Assembly: GCA_013396755.1 (NCBI GenBank)
Contig: VWZF01000294.1
Location: forward strand, 124,001-188,000
Source: Sclerurus mexicanus
Lineage: Eukaryota; Chordata; Aves; Passeriformes; Furnariidae
Direction of reading: 5' to 3'
DNA: 64,000 bases
The notes under the pieces were generated by a model. It ran no database searches, was not told where the DNA came from, and saw nothing but the letters and a program-made list of their open reading frames with translations. The position numbers were made by a program, and so were the translations under genes. Shown here piece by piece: positions 1 to 11,800 of the stretch; the first letter of the stretch is position 1, and each line of letters opens with the position of its first letter.

Positions 1-3000
1 ATAACAAATCTATGAACTTCATTAGTACCAAACAGGAGGGAACATGGAGAGAAGGAACAAAATGTAGAGAATAAGACCAGACACATAAGTGAACAGGAAC
101 GCTTGTTACTCTTCTCTCTCAAGGACTTCTGAGAAAGACAAAGCTAAGTGCATGTCAAGGCTCAGTGTATGTGAGGATGTGAGAGCTGGACAACCCCAAA
201 AATATGTACTAGCAAGGATGTTGCACTTCCCATGAGAGATCAATGTGTGGTAAAACCCTAAGAAGAAGCTGGTTTGGAAAATGAGAAATATAAGGGGACA
301 AAATGAACATTCCAAACAAGGAAAAGTTTACATGATCAGGACCTTAGTTTTCATCCTCTACAGAGTCCTTTACATTAAGTTCAGCAAAATTTAAAACCCA
401 TCCTTTCCCTTTACTCATGGGGTGAAGCTGCATAGAGATGATGAGGCTCATCATGCAAGTGAGGCAAACATAATTTGGCCTCACTGGCCCATCAGGACAA
501 GGATCTGGAAAATCCATTTTCATGGTATGACAGAGTAAAAATAATACTAAGTGTGACTGTACCTTCATCAAGCTCTAAAGTCCCTGTATTAACAGCTAGG
601 TCAGTGCGAGTGAACTCAGTTGTAAATGAGAATTAGACTGTAAGCACCTACATTCTTCTCCAGTACTTCCCTCAAAGGGATGAAGCACATGTGCACACAC
701 ACGCACATGCACACACCCCTCTGCCAGGATGTCTTTAGGCCCCACATTTCAATAAGACTAGCTGGCCCACTGCTGCTTGACATGGTCTGAAACAGTTTCT
801 TGAAGTAGCAAAAATAAGTGGAGTTAACCTGCTCTAATTAGGGTAACATCATCAGTCAAGAGTGCACTGATAAAACCTTAGCAGGTCCCTCATGTTGGCT
901 TTGTATGTCGTTAGTCCTTTAGGTTTTAAATGTTCAGTTCTGGCTTTATGAAGTCATAGAAACACAAGAACCAAGTAAACCACAATGTCCCATACTTGAA
1001 ATGCTGAATATTGATGATAGTGCAATTGAAAGAAGGGCAGAAGTTCTAATTTTGTCCTGTCTTTGTCCTGCATGTGTTGTACATCCCGAAATCGTCAAAG
1101 CAGTCCAATGACAGATTCCAGTAAAGTGGAATTGCTTTTTCAACTGCTACAAAATAACAAACACCAGGCTTTGGATAAAGTTGATGAAAATAGTGACATA
1201 AATACTGCACACTCATCACATTCTCCAAAACAGTCACTGATGTTGAAAAATTGATTAATAAAGGTGCTAGACTTTGTTACCTGCCACCATGCACAAAAGA
1301 CACCTGCTGTCCAGTACTGCAAATATTGAATAAATTGGCTTTTCTGCAGAATGCAATTATTTATGTTCATAATGTAACATCAGCAAAGACATTCCAGGCT
1401 CCTTCTGAGATATTTACATCTGTTGAATTTTCATTTTTTTGATTATATATGGAAATTTAATCAATAACATTGAATTTATACTAAACCCTTTCCTCTCACA
1501 GATGCAGTCTTTTACATGAAGAAGAGATGCAAATTTAGAAGAAAGTTTTCAAGGCTTTCATGAAATAAAGTTGTATCTCTGTATAATTATTTTGTTAGCA
1601 GAAATTGAGTAATAACATTCAAATTCACACCTGGGATAGTGGAGTCTGTATTTAACCTTTAAGCAAAGATTCAGTTCACACTTTGATAGCGTAGAAATCC
1701 TCAGAGCTGACCTTGCAAGAATGTGGGTGTGCCCAGATGAAAGGATGCAGGTGTACCCCTTATCTCAGGGATCCTGGCCTCCTCCCTGCCCTGGTGGCCT
1801 TCCATCATCTGCCCATATGCCTCAGATGAGCTCTGCATGCCCATCCCAAGGACGCTCCCTCTCTTCATGCTGCATGAATCCTGTAACTTAATGCTTTGAA
1901 CTTTCTGTCATTTAGACGTATGTTCAAGTGGAATGGCTATTTAATTACCCCACTGGGAATTTCACTCATCAATTTTTGGTGTTAAAAATGCCATGTTAGT
2001 TTTGGTAGTTCCGGATATATATGTATTTTCACATCAGCCTGTAGAAGGGAGCTGCAGGTCCTGCAGGTATTTCCATTAAAATGTACTGGATTTATCCAGA
2101 GGAAACAGTGAGAACAAAGAGCCATATTTATCTTTTGGCTTGGCATGTACACATACGTTTCACACTAGACCCTGCATAAAAAGTTTCAGAGGACAAGCAG
2201 GAATGGATGGAAGGAGACTGACTGAAAATATTCCCTTCACAGTTTTCACGGCAAATCACAGAATATGTATAAGATATTTTTTAAAGTATTTTTATCACTT
2301 CCATTCTTTTTCTGGTGGTTCACTTTTCAGCCAACAAAGTGATTTATTAACTGTCTTTAAAGAGTTCCATTTCACTGAACAAATGATAAATATCAAAACC
2401 TGAAGCCTGACCCAACATCAACATCAAACTGGTTCAAACATTTGCAGACTTTTTTTCAAAGAATAAATAAGAACATACTAGGAAAGGATTATTGTTAGCT
2501 GCAGTGGCTGGAAGACTCAACTCACTGTACTAATTCCAGTAGAGACAGAAGATAATCACATTTCAAAATTGTGAATTTGCCCTCCTCCCCTGGATACAGG
2601 ATGTCCATGAGGAAGGAAACATCATTTTAATATGCAAACTAAAGCAAAACACAAAACTGTGTCCTTCTACTTTGCGTTCTCTTACCCACCATTCACCTTT
2701 TGAAGGCCTTGCGGCAATTCGTGTTCTCACTTCTGTTAAGGTCATGGAGAGGCATGATTTGGTGCTCCTGCAAGTAACCACAGCAGGGAAGACAGTCTCA
2801 TTCCCAAATAAACTCACACAAACACATTGAGTGCAAAGGCAAACACTATGAAGCAGTCAAAATTCATTCATTCATTAGAAAACATGATTTGCATGAATGC
2901 CATTAGTTTCACATAAGCATGGTTTCATTTAAGCCATTTATAACTCCTCCATTGTATTTTATTTAAACTCCAGTCTTCTTAAATTGATTTTTTTTCATTT

Positions 3001-4830
3001 CAGACACTGTTTAACTATAGAAAGACATGTAACTATGAAAATATTCACCATTTTTGTGCAACTCATTTGACATCTTGTTGGTGCATGTTAAACTGGCTGT
3101 CAGACCAGTTAAGAATGGAAAGGGTCAAATGGTGCCCAGCTGCAGTGACACCTGGCAATTCCCTACACCTACCTGTCTCAGTCAACTTAAGCCAAGAAAA
3201 ATGGAAAATCCACATGATCAAGAGATACATCTTACAATAGTTCCATCACCTCATTATATCAACATCAATTTTTACTCATTCCTTGGAAGCTGGTGAGGGG
3301 CTGAAGAGGTCCAAAACCTCCCAGAATACACCCAAAAGTTCTGCAGCCTGTAGTTTCTTAAAATGCATTTCAGTAGCAGTAGCAGAGGGTCAAATGGTGC
3401 ATGAGTTTCATCTTTTGGTACAGTACATACTGTTTCCTCCAAGCAAATCCTAGACACTACCAGCAGATGATTTACCAGCATAAGTCAGAATACCTTTAGG
3501 GTCCTAGAAACACAGCTTCTCTATATTTCCTGGTGTCCATATGGCACAGCAGCATGTATCAGAAACAAATTCAGTTTTCAGAAAGAATCTGGAAAACTCT
3601 TCAAGAAAAAAGACTTTTTTGAGTAGAGGCACAGTGTTAGGAGCGCATATCCTGCAGTGAAAGAAGAAAGAAGCTGGAGGCAGTCAGGGCAGACTCCTTC
3701 ACTGAAATACACACTTCCTTCACTGAAACACACACTTCCTCAGTGGAAAGATTATCCCTTAAGAAGACCAGAGGGAAGGTAGGTTTGAACTAGAACTAAG
3801 TACTAAGGGCTTTCTGGATTTCCCTCCGAGCTCAACATTTTTTAAAGAACCATTGCACAGAAATATGTATTTTAATAATTTAAAAATTGAAAGCTGATTC
3901 TACATCTTGTCATTTCCAGAAAGATGAACAAGAGGAAAATTTTGCAGCTCAGGGAATACTGAAGATTCTTATTTTTAGTTACTCTTGTATAGGTCCCCAC
4001 TGTGCCAGATGAGATACAGAGAAGCCACTGGATTAAAGCAAGGAGAGTACAGAGAAGAGAAGAATGGCATTCTTCAGTGAGACAAGAATAGAGCATAGAC
4101 AGAAAAAAGTGGAATTTCTGACCTATCTTTTCTTCTGTTAGATACCAGATTGGTAAACAGTAAGTGTAGCTTGCCTCCCTGGCACTAGCTGAAGGCCAAA
4201 GATAGCACATCGACCTTCTCCAGGGTCTGCTGGGACTGGAGTAACCTTCAAGGTCGAGCTTGTCAGATTTGCTGATATCACTGGAGATTGCCTCCATGGC
4301 TTCTGTCATACATCTTTTTGCTGCTTATCCAAGTGACCATGAAGAAAAAAATCAATTTAGTTTTTCTGAAGCAGAACTTCACAAAATGTGGTTAGAAAAG
4401 TGTGGGGCTAAATGGTGTTATGATTTGTCATAAGAGTAAATATATTTAATTATACAGTACAGTTGTCCACCAATTTTTAGATTGCTACATAATAATGAGA
4501 AACTCAATTTATGTGAATGGCTACAGTGTCAGGAGGTTGACAGAGCCTGTGACGGGTGTTTCTGGAGAAGCCTAATGAGAAAGAACCAAGAATAACAGTG
4601 CTATACAGACTGGAAACTTTCTAAGGGAAACCCTTTACTTTAGAGGAGCATACTCAATACGCTCAGAACACTGAAGTCACAGTGGAAAGAACTGTGTGTC
4701 TGAGCAATCACATGTGTCATGCAGGTCTAGCTGAACCACAAGCAACTCACATCAGTGTTTCAACTCTCAGCATCCACTGCTTGATACCTTCTCCACAATA
4801 TGAATTACCTGGGTTACTTTATTCCCTAGA
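1..4830. other. Upstream non-coding DNA, no gene recognised
   Basis: AT-rich DNA with only short open frames on either strand. The longest is 145 codons on the minus strand at 3872-4309; it resembles no family I know and has no splice or promoter context. A CA-rich stretch lies around 691-718 and a 21-bp duplication at 3698-3739. Around 1100-1345 there is a faint ankyrin-like protein signal in two frames, treated under findings. Otherwise I see nothing I can name. Confidence 0.6.
3698..3739. repeat. Tandem duplication, 21 bp x 2
   Basis: Two adjacent 21-bp units, each beginning TTCACTGAAA and ending CACACTTCC, differ at one base (T versus C at unit position 11). This is a simple recent tandem duplication. 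The sequence suggests no function. Confidence 0.9.
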
Positions 4831-5006
4831 CTTTTCCAGAGAAGTTGTGAATGTCCCAACCTTGGAAGTATTCAAGGCTAGGCTGGATTGGGCTTTGAGC
4901 ACCAGATCTAGTTGAAGGTGCCCCTGACCATGGCAGCAGGGTGACTCAATGGTCTTTAAGGGTTTTTTTCCAACCCAAACCATTCTATGATTCTGCAGTT
5001 CTGTGA
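4831..5006 (+). mobile_element. CR1 retrotransposon, 3' end fragment
   Basis: This matches the 3' untranslated end of avian CR1 non-LTR retrotransposons as I know them: a 'GAAGTTGTGAATGTCCCAACC' -like start, then the 'AGGCTGGATTGGGCTTTGAGCA' -like block, the 'CCAACCCAAACCATTCTATGA' -like end, and terminal ATTCTATG/ATTCTGCAG octamer-like units. The 5' part is missing, as is usual for CR1. It is orientated as the + strand. Mismatches and small indels show an old, dead copy. Confidence 0.9.
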
Positions 5007-8000
5007 CTTCTGCTTTTATGTCCTCAAATAAAGTCAGAATACACTTATAACACATCAACTTCAAATTTAAATAGTAGAGGCAACTCTATTATTTTGGTTT
5101 TTCTTTTATTTGGTTTCAGAGATCAGATCCTTTCAACATGCTAGCTTTGCATTCTGAGAGTTTCCTGGTGGGGATCCATCTTTTAGGACTGAAAATATCA
5201 TCAGAAATGCAAAAACCTGGGGACCTACACTCCCCACTGATAATATGATAGAAAGAATACTGATTCTTCCAAAAGAAAAGAAAACAACAAAACAATTGTG
5301 GGGGTTTTTTGGTGGATGATTGCAGGAAAGATTTTTAAGTGTGCAAAATCAGTCAAGGACCTAATTTCCATAGCTATATGGTAGAAATCATGTCTCTGAC
5401 TAGCATTTGTATATTATGAAACTTTTCAGTGAATATTCAGTTATTCCATTTGTCAGCATAAATGAACAATTTTCATTATCTACTAGGCCAACATATTGTA
5501 CTGCAGCCTGAAATGATTGTAAACTATTTATATGGCTATTTTACTGTCAGTGTAATACACTTTTTTAAATCTGGAAATAGACCCTTCATGTAGCTGTTGC
5601 TGATTATTACAGGAGAGTGGCGTGTTCTTTGCATTTCATATGGGTGTTCATTAAGTGATGATAAATATGTTCTGAAACTTCTATCATAAATGGTTGTCTT
5701 TGACTATTTTTTTTTTTTTACCTTTTCTGGAGAAACAATGTCCAATTAGTGTTTTCCCTGAGCATAAAATATACTCATTTTGTCACATAGCTCCAAATAA
5801 GCTTGCTTTGGTTACTACATGCATTTAAAAATATTTTATTCTATTCTGATAGAAATGGTTACTGTAAAACTGTACTTTCAAAAATTATCTTGAGAAATAT
5901 CTCTAGCAACAAAAATCTGTTTTTCTTCAAACCAGTTTGAAGTGATCAGACACATCAGAACTTTTTTGAACCTTGCATCTAAATTTTAAGTTACCTACTT
6001 CATCAGGGAGTTAAACATATTTCCCTATAAGTAGGTGCACTTTGCAGGTTTCAAATGTGTTTTCAGATATACCTCTGTTGAAATCTTTGCTACCAAGGGT
6101 GGCATGTATTCAACTGTTTTCTTCCTTTGGATCTGAGCCTCACTCTAAGAAGAGCAAGGCAGTCAGAATATTTCTTCTCTGTTTGATGTTCTCCTTGTCC
6201 TGTCCTTGAATCTCAAAATATTGTAATTTCTTTTTAGAGAAGTTGTAATAGATCTACAATGACATGTAGCAGTCAAGTAGTTCATTCCTTTTTCTTTTAA
6301 AAATATAATATGCAAACATCCTAGCTCTCCACTATCATAATAATTACAAGTGGAATTTCTCCCCCCTGCCCCAAATATTTTCAAGAAATCCTTTTTCCAA
6401 AACTCAGAAACTATATTTATTTTTGCTTATTTATTGGCCATCTTCATCATCTTCCTGTCAGCTTTCAGTGTTACACTGTTCTTAGAGATATCGGCATCAC
6501 CCTTGATCAAGGTGATACTCCTCCTTGATCAAGGAAAAGAGAGGGAGTATCAAAGTGAAGGGGAAAGATTCAATATTGCCTTTGCACATAGGAGCAGCAC
6601 ACCACTGTAATAGTTCTACTTCTGCAATAGCTATACTTCTGTGCTGCAGTAATGTGCTGTGCTACTGTAATATGCTGGACTACTATAGCAGCTCTGCTAT
6701 CCTCACTTCCAGAGGAAGAGTCATAAAACGAAATTGCTAAAAATAACTCTTAAGATGAGAAGCTGGTCTTATTCAGCTTGTAAAAAGGAGGCTGAGACAA
6801 GATCTACTCATACATGTAGGGGAAAAAAGGATCTTTACAAGTGTGTAGTTCTGGCTTTTAGGAAAGAAAGTAAAACTGGAAGCCTTTTCAGTCTTACATA
6901 ACATGAGACAACCAGATCCAATGAGCAGAAGTCAGGCAAATTCACCTTGACACATGATGCAGTTTTCTAACAGGGAAGATGACAAATTAACACTGATTTT
7001 GGAGGGCGGTGCAGTCACTATAATTGGAAGGTGACGTTAGTTGCCATCCTAAAGATAGGATTTGATCCAGCTACTGAGAGCTTGAATACTGCACCGGCAG
7101 GTATCTAAGTAAGCCTAAGTGGTTGTGGTCCTTCTTGCCTTGGATCTTGTGGCTCTAAATACCACTCTGCCATCCACTTTCAGCCATACATCCCCTAGGG
7201 TGAGGAAGATAGAACAGTCTTGCCTGTGCAGAGCCACAGAACTGGCAACTCTACAATAAATGACTGTAATCTGCTACCAAGGCTCCTGATTTTATTAAGA
7301 ACAACAACTGGCCAAAATTTTTTTTCTCAATTTTTGTTCCTCATCCTAAGACATCAGACTTTGCCTGTAGCTGGATGCAGGACAGCAGATGGACTGTTAC
7401 TTTGAAATGCATGTGTCAATAGACTGATGATTGACATTTACTTAAAGTCCAATTGAATATTAAATTTGGGATCATAAAAAATGTTTATGTAAAAAAATAT
7501 ATCCATACTGGAAGGACTCATAACATTTTTTTGCAATTTAAGTAAAAGTAAACCAGGTTCTTTCTGTTATAGTAAATTCCCTTAACTGTAGACTGATGCC
7601 TCAGTCTTGTCTGTTCCCACTCTGTGGTACAAAAGGGTTTAGTTGCTTGAGAATTGAAATATTTAAATCTAATTAAAGTCATTGTGTTCAGTACAGGAAT
7701 GAGTGGGTGACATTTACAAGTCTTTATTACATGAGAAGCCAGTTTAAGTAATTTAACAGTCATCTCTGGCCTCTGAATATGACATACTCCATGAAGTGAT
7801 GAAATCACTACTTCTCTTAAATTGATCTCCTTCATGAATACAGCATCACATCCAGCCATCAAGCATCATTTTTTAACCCAAAGCTTTTTGCTTACTGAGA
7901 GTCTTTTGGGCCCTTCTTACCTCCATCACCTTCCAGTTTCAGCTATTATGTGTGCATCCTGGAGCATTGACAGGCAGCTCAACTCTGCCTGCCCTGGTTC

Positions 8001-8212
8001 CTCTCTGCTTCCCCTGGAGGAATCTGTAGGTCTCTCAGCCAGGAGCAGGAAGTTGGTGCACCAAACCACACACAGCTTCCATGACACCTGGAAAGTAGCA
8101 TGTGAGACCCCAGAATCATCCTCCGTAACTGGGAGCTGGTGCCTCCACCAGGAGCCAAGGGGTTTAGACTCATAGCTATCACCAGCACAAAGGTGTCACA
8201 CCTTACGTGACT
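5007..8212. other. Upstream non-coding DNA, no gene recognised
   Basis: Unique-looking AT-rich sequence with a poly-T run near 5709-5721. It holds a pair of identical palindromes at 6501-6512 and 6523-6534 and a loosely repetitive ACTGTAATA/CTGCAATA-type stretch around 6600-6690. Open frames are short and look random. No RNA gene is recognised. Confidence 0.55.
6496..6534. repeat. Duplicated 12-bp palindrome CCTTGATCAAGG
   Basis: The perfect palindrome CCTTGATCAAGG occurs at 6501-6512 and again at 6523-6534, ten bases apart. The first copy is extended by ATCAC on the left and TGAT on the right, so about 21 bases can fold into a near-perfect hairpin. The two copies can also pair with each other. 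The function is unknown. Confidence 0.85.
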
Positions 8213-8822
8213 TACTAAGTTGCCTGTGATACCAAACTGGGAGGCGCTGTTGACTCCATTGAAGGTGAGAGGCCCTGCAGAAAGAACTAGACCTGAAGAG
8301 AGGGCAGGGCAATCACCAACAGTACGAAGTTTAAAAAAAGTGCCAGATTCTGTACCCGGGGCGGGGCAACCCTGGAAGTACGTACATATTGGACATTGTC
8401 CAAAGGAGGGCTATGAAGATATGAAGACCCTTGAGGGTGAGCAGTTGAGGTAATGTGTCTTGTTTAGTCTGGAGGAGACTGAGGGGAGACCTCACTGCAG
8501 TCTACAATTTCCTCCTCGGGGAAAGAGGAGGGGCAGGCACTGATCTCTTCTCTGTGGTGACCAGTGACAAGACCAAAGGGAATGGCCTTATGTCAGGGTT
8601 GGATATTAGGAAAAGATTCTTCACCAAGAGGGTGGTTAGGTACTGGAACAGGCTCCCCAGGGAAGTGGTCACTGCACCAAGACTGACAGGGCTCAAGAAG
8701 TGTTTGGATGACACTCTGAGGCACTTGGTGAGATTCTTGGGGCTGTCCTGTGTAGGGCCAGAGCTGGACTTAAATTATCCTTGTGAGTCCCTTCCAACTG
8801 AGAATATTCTATCATTCTATGG
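8213..8822 (+). mobile_element. CR1 retrotransposon, truncated and internally deleted
   Basis: This + strand CR1 copy runs from the end of the reverse-transcriptase ORF region ('GTGATACCAAACTGGGAGG' -like) into the 3' part. It includes the block around 8525-8580 (GAGGAGGGGCAGGCACTGAT) and the block around 8645-8665 (ACTGGAACAGGCTCCCCAGG). It ends at ATTCTATCATTCTATG. Near 8388-8400 the element jumps from the 'GGGGCAACCCTGGA' section straight to the 'CCAAAGGAGGGCTATGAAGAT' -like section, so an internal segment seems to be lost. The open frame at 8455-8847 is part of this element, not a host gene. Confidence 0.93.
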
Positions 8823-11800
8823 AAAGCAGGAAGAGCCCAGTAGCTAATAGAATATGAGTGCCTGTCCACATGGCTCCAAGATAAGGAGCTTCCAGAAGCA
8901 ACAAATACCTTCAGAAGGCAAAGATAAATGGAGAAGGTACAAGCAAACAAAGGAACAGTCCTTCTCGCACAGGGAGGAGGGGTCCAGCACCTTTAACATG
9001 TCTTTATCAGAAAATGAAACAATCTGTGATGAGGTCTGCTTTGCCACTTCTCCCCAGAACTAGTACAGCTGTCCAACACCTCAGATTCACCTCTCTCAGG
9101 GCCCGTCCTCTCTGGGTGATCCACATTGGGACACCCCTTTTCCCAGAAGACCAAAATCCCAAAACTTGCTTTTGGTCATGCCTTCAAAATCTGATTCAAA
9201 AGCTCTTACTAAATCCTTCTTGGAAAAGACTTTGCAGGAGGAAAAAAAAAAAAAAGACACCTTCAGATTAAAAAACAATCTCTCATATACACAATACCAC
9301 TAGTTGTAGCATACCAAAACTCTGCTTCCTGTCCAATGATTCCTTTGAGCTAGACCAAGTAGAACACAAAATAAAATACTGCCATGTCACAGGCACTTAA
9401 AATTCTTTGAGTATTGGTTTTAAAAAGCCAGGAAGTCTCATAGATAGCATTTTATATTTACTCTGTGCTGTACAAACAGATTAAAGGAAGTACCAGTAGC
9501 GGACAGTCAGGTTGGTTTCTTGATCCCTTGGAAGTGAACTTATCATTTCACTGTATCCTGAAAGCAACAAACATACCATGTGAAATGACACGAAGTTGTT
9601 TTACAATGGGAGTTTTGAAGTACTTATTATAATAAATTCTGTGGAAGCAAAACACAGTGTGTCTAACTGATGCACAAAAATCTGCAGAAATTTGAGGTAT
9701 TTGGCCTGGCAGGAGAAAACACACTCTCTACATTTCCTTTAGAGTTAATGGAGCAGGGTAGCTGTCTCTGAAGACAGTAAGGGAGATGCAGCCTCACTAA
9801 GTCAGATCTTTATCTTTCTTCATTAATTGCACGGAAACGTAAATGTTAGATGACTCTGTCTATTCAGAATCCACTCTGCATAGTCTTCTTTGAAGATGTC
9901 AACCTAATAAAGCATGACCAGCTCTTTTAAAAACATTAAATGATAACCATGGTGTCCCACTTTCCTATCATGTAGATACTAACAGAGTAAATGCTTGCTC
10001 TGGAAAGGAACAGCCTTGGTTGCATACCCTCACAAACCCAGGGAAGTTTGTCTCCACCTTTCCCAGGAAAATCTCCTAACAGGTTCTGCTGTACTAAGTA
10101 GGGGAGAAAATGTCCACACTTTCTTCTAAGGTGAAAAGGTTAGACTATTGTTATGCTCCAGTTATTAAAACTATAAGAAATGCCTCTGCCCAAATTAAGG
10201 GTGTAAACAAGATGGGATCGTGTGCAGTCCTCTGGTGGTGAAACAATGAGTCTGGAGGGCACTTTGGGGGTCTTTAATGGTTTATGACCCCTTCTCAGCT
10301 CCGTCTCTTATGAATATCCTGTGTGCATGTTGCCTTCCCAGAAGAGGAGCGGGTTTGGTGTGGAGATATTTTGCCATCACACACCTTTGGGTTTTGCCCT
10401 TCTCCTCCACCACCTGCTGAGCTCAGCTAGGGTAGATTCTTAACACAGATACATTCTTCTTTCCTGAGCCTTGTTTACTACTCCTCAGACTTACCTCAAG
10501 TCCCCCTTTACAGTCCAAATTCCAGTCAGGCTTCAGTGGTTGCAGACAGGCAGTTGCTTCCTTGCAGTTTGACAAAAATTCTTTTTATGATTTTGACAAT
10601 GTTTAAGACATTAGTGGCATTTCAGTCCATCACAACTACTAGGTGAAAAAGCACAGGCATGGAGTTTCTTACCTTGAACACTGTCATTCAGGGATTTCTG
10701 CGAATTCTATCATTTTTGTTACACTTTTGTTACACCTCTTTTCCTGGAAATAAAACAGATATGTCACGTGATTGAGACTTCTCCCTTTCCAAGTTGCAAG
10801 ATAACAGCAATTTGTGTGGTCAGCCACATCAAGAAGTTGCCAATAGGTATGAATGGATTATGACACCGGGGTGGAGGAGGGCATAATACATGTAATATAT
10901 ATAGTAAAACCTTTAACATAACCCCTGAATTTTAGCTACTAACAGAGGTTGAAAACTTACCCCAAGGGGACTGCTGTTCTTCACTTTGTAGTGATGTGCT
11001 ATCTTCAAGTTTATCAGCTGGCTTTCTTCAAGTCTTTCCAACTATTAGGAATATAAGCACGTATCTATCATAATGATCTGAGGCTTTTATAAAACAATAT
11101 TTTCCACAGCAATTCAGTGATGAACAAGATGAAGCAGAGAACCAAAGCAAAAATTTATTTTTGCAAGGGAAAGAAATACAACTATTACTTTAAGATTTTA
11201 GGCTAGGAGGGTCCTTCCTCCCTTCCTTTTCCTCCTGTTAAAAATGAAAGCCAGTTTTTCATAAAAGCCCACTGTGTGCGGGTTTGTATGAATGGGGTCT
11301 ATAGGAACACATGGATAGAGAAAGAGTAACTGAAAACAGCCTTCCAAAAGTAGGTGATGGAGCTGAGAGGCAGTGTGTGAGGGTCTCCCAAAAGCTGATA
11401 AGCTCCATTGACCAATCTCGCCCACGAGAATGGATAAACTCATAACATCACAAGTCAGTTGAATTTGAGAGTGGTTGCCCATAGACACCAGCCTCAGCAG
11501 TTGGTGAAGTGTCTCAAAGGAGTAAGCTACCACCCTGCAAAGGCTGTGATCAAGCGTAGATCTGACCCGTGGGGCTGGGACCCTCAGAGGGTGGCAAGCC
11601 AGGGCGTGTGTGTCTGGAGTGGCTGATGGATAATTGAAACAGCATGCCTCTATTAAGCTAATGGCTTCAGTAAGAAAAGATCTCCTAGCAGATAGTGCCT
11701 GTGATCTCTGTCTCCCCTGATGTCGCAGTAGAGGAAAGGGAATTTTCAAAACTTCTCAGCCTATATTTTAGTAGAAAACATCTTTTTTTTATTTTTTTTA

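Noticed and set aside
8455..8847. 130-codon open frame
   Set aside because: Lies inside a CR1 3' region; remnant of the element, not a host gene.
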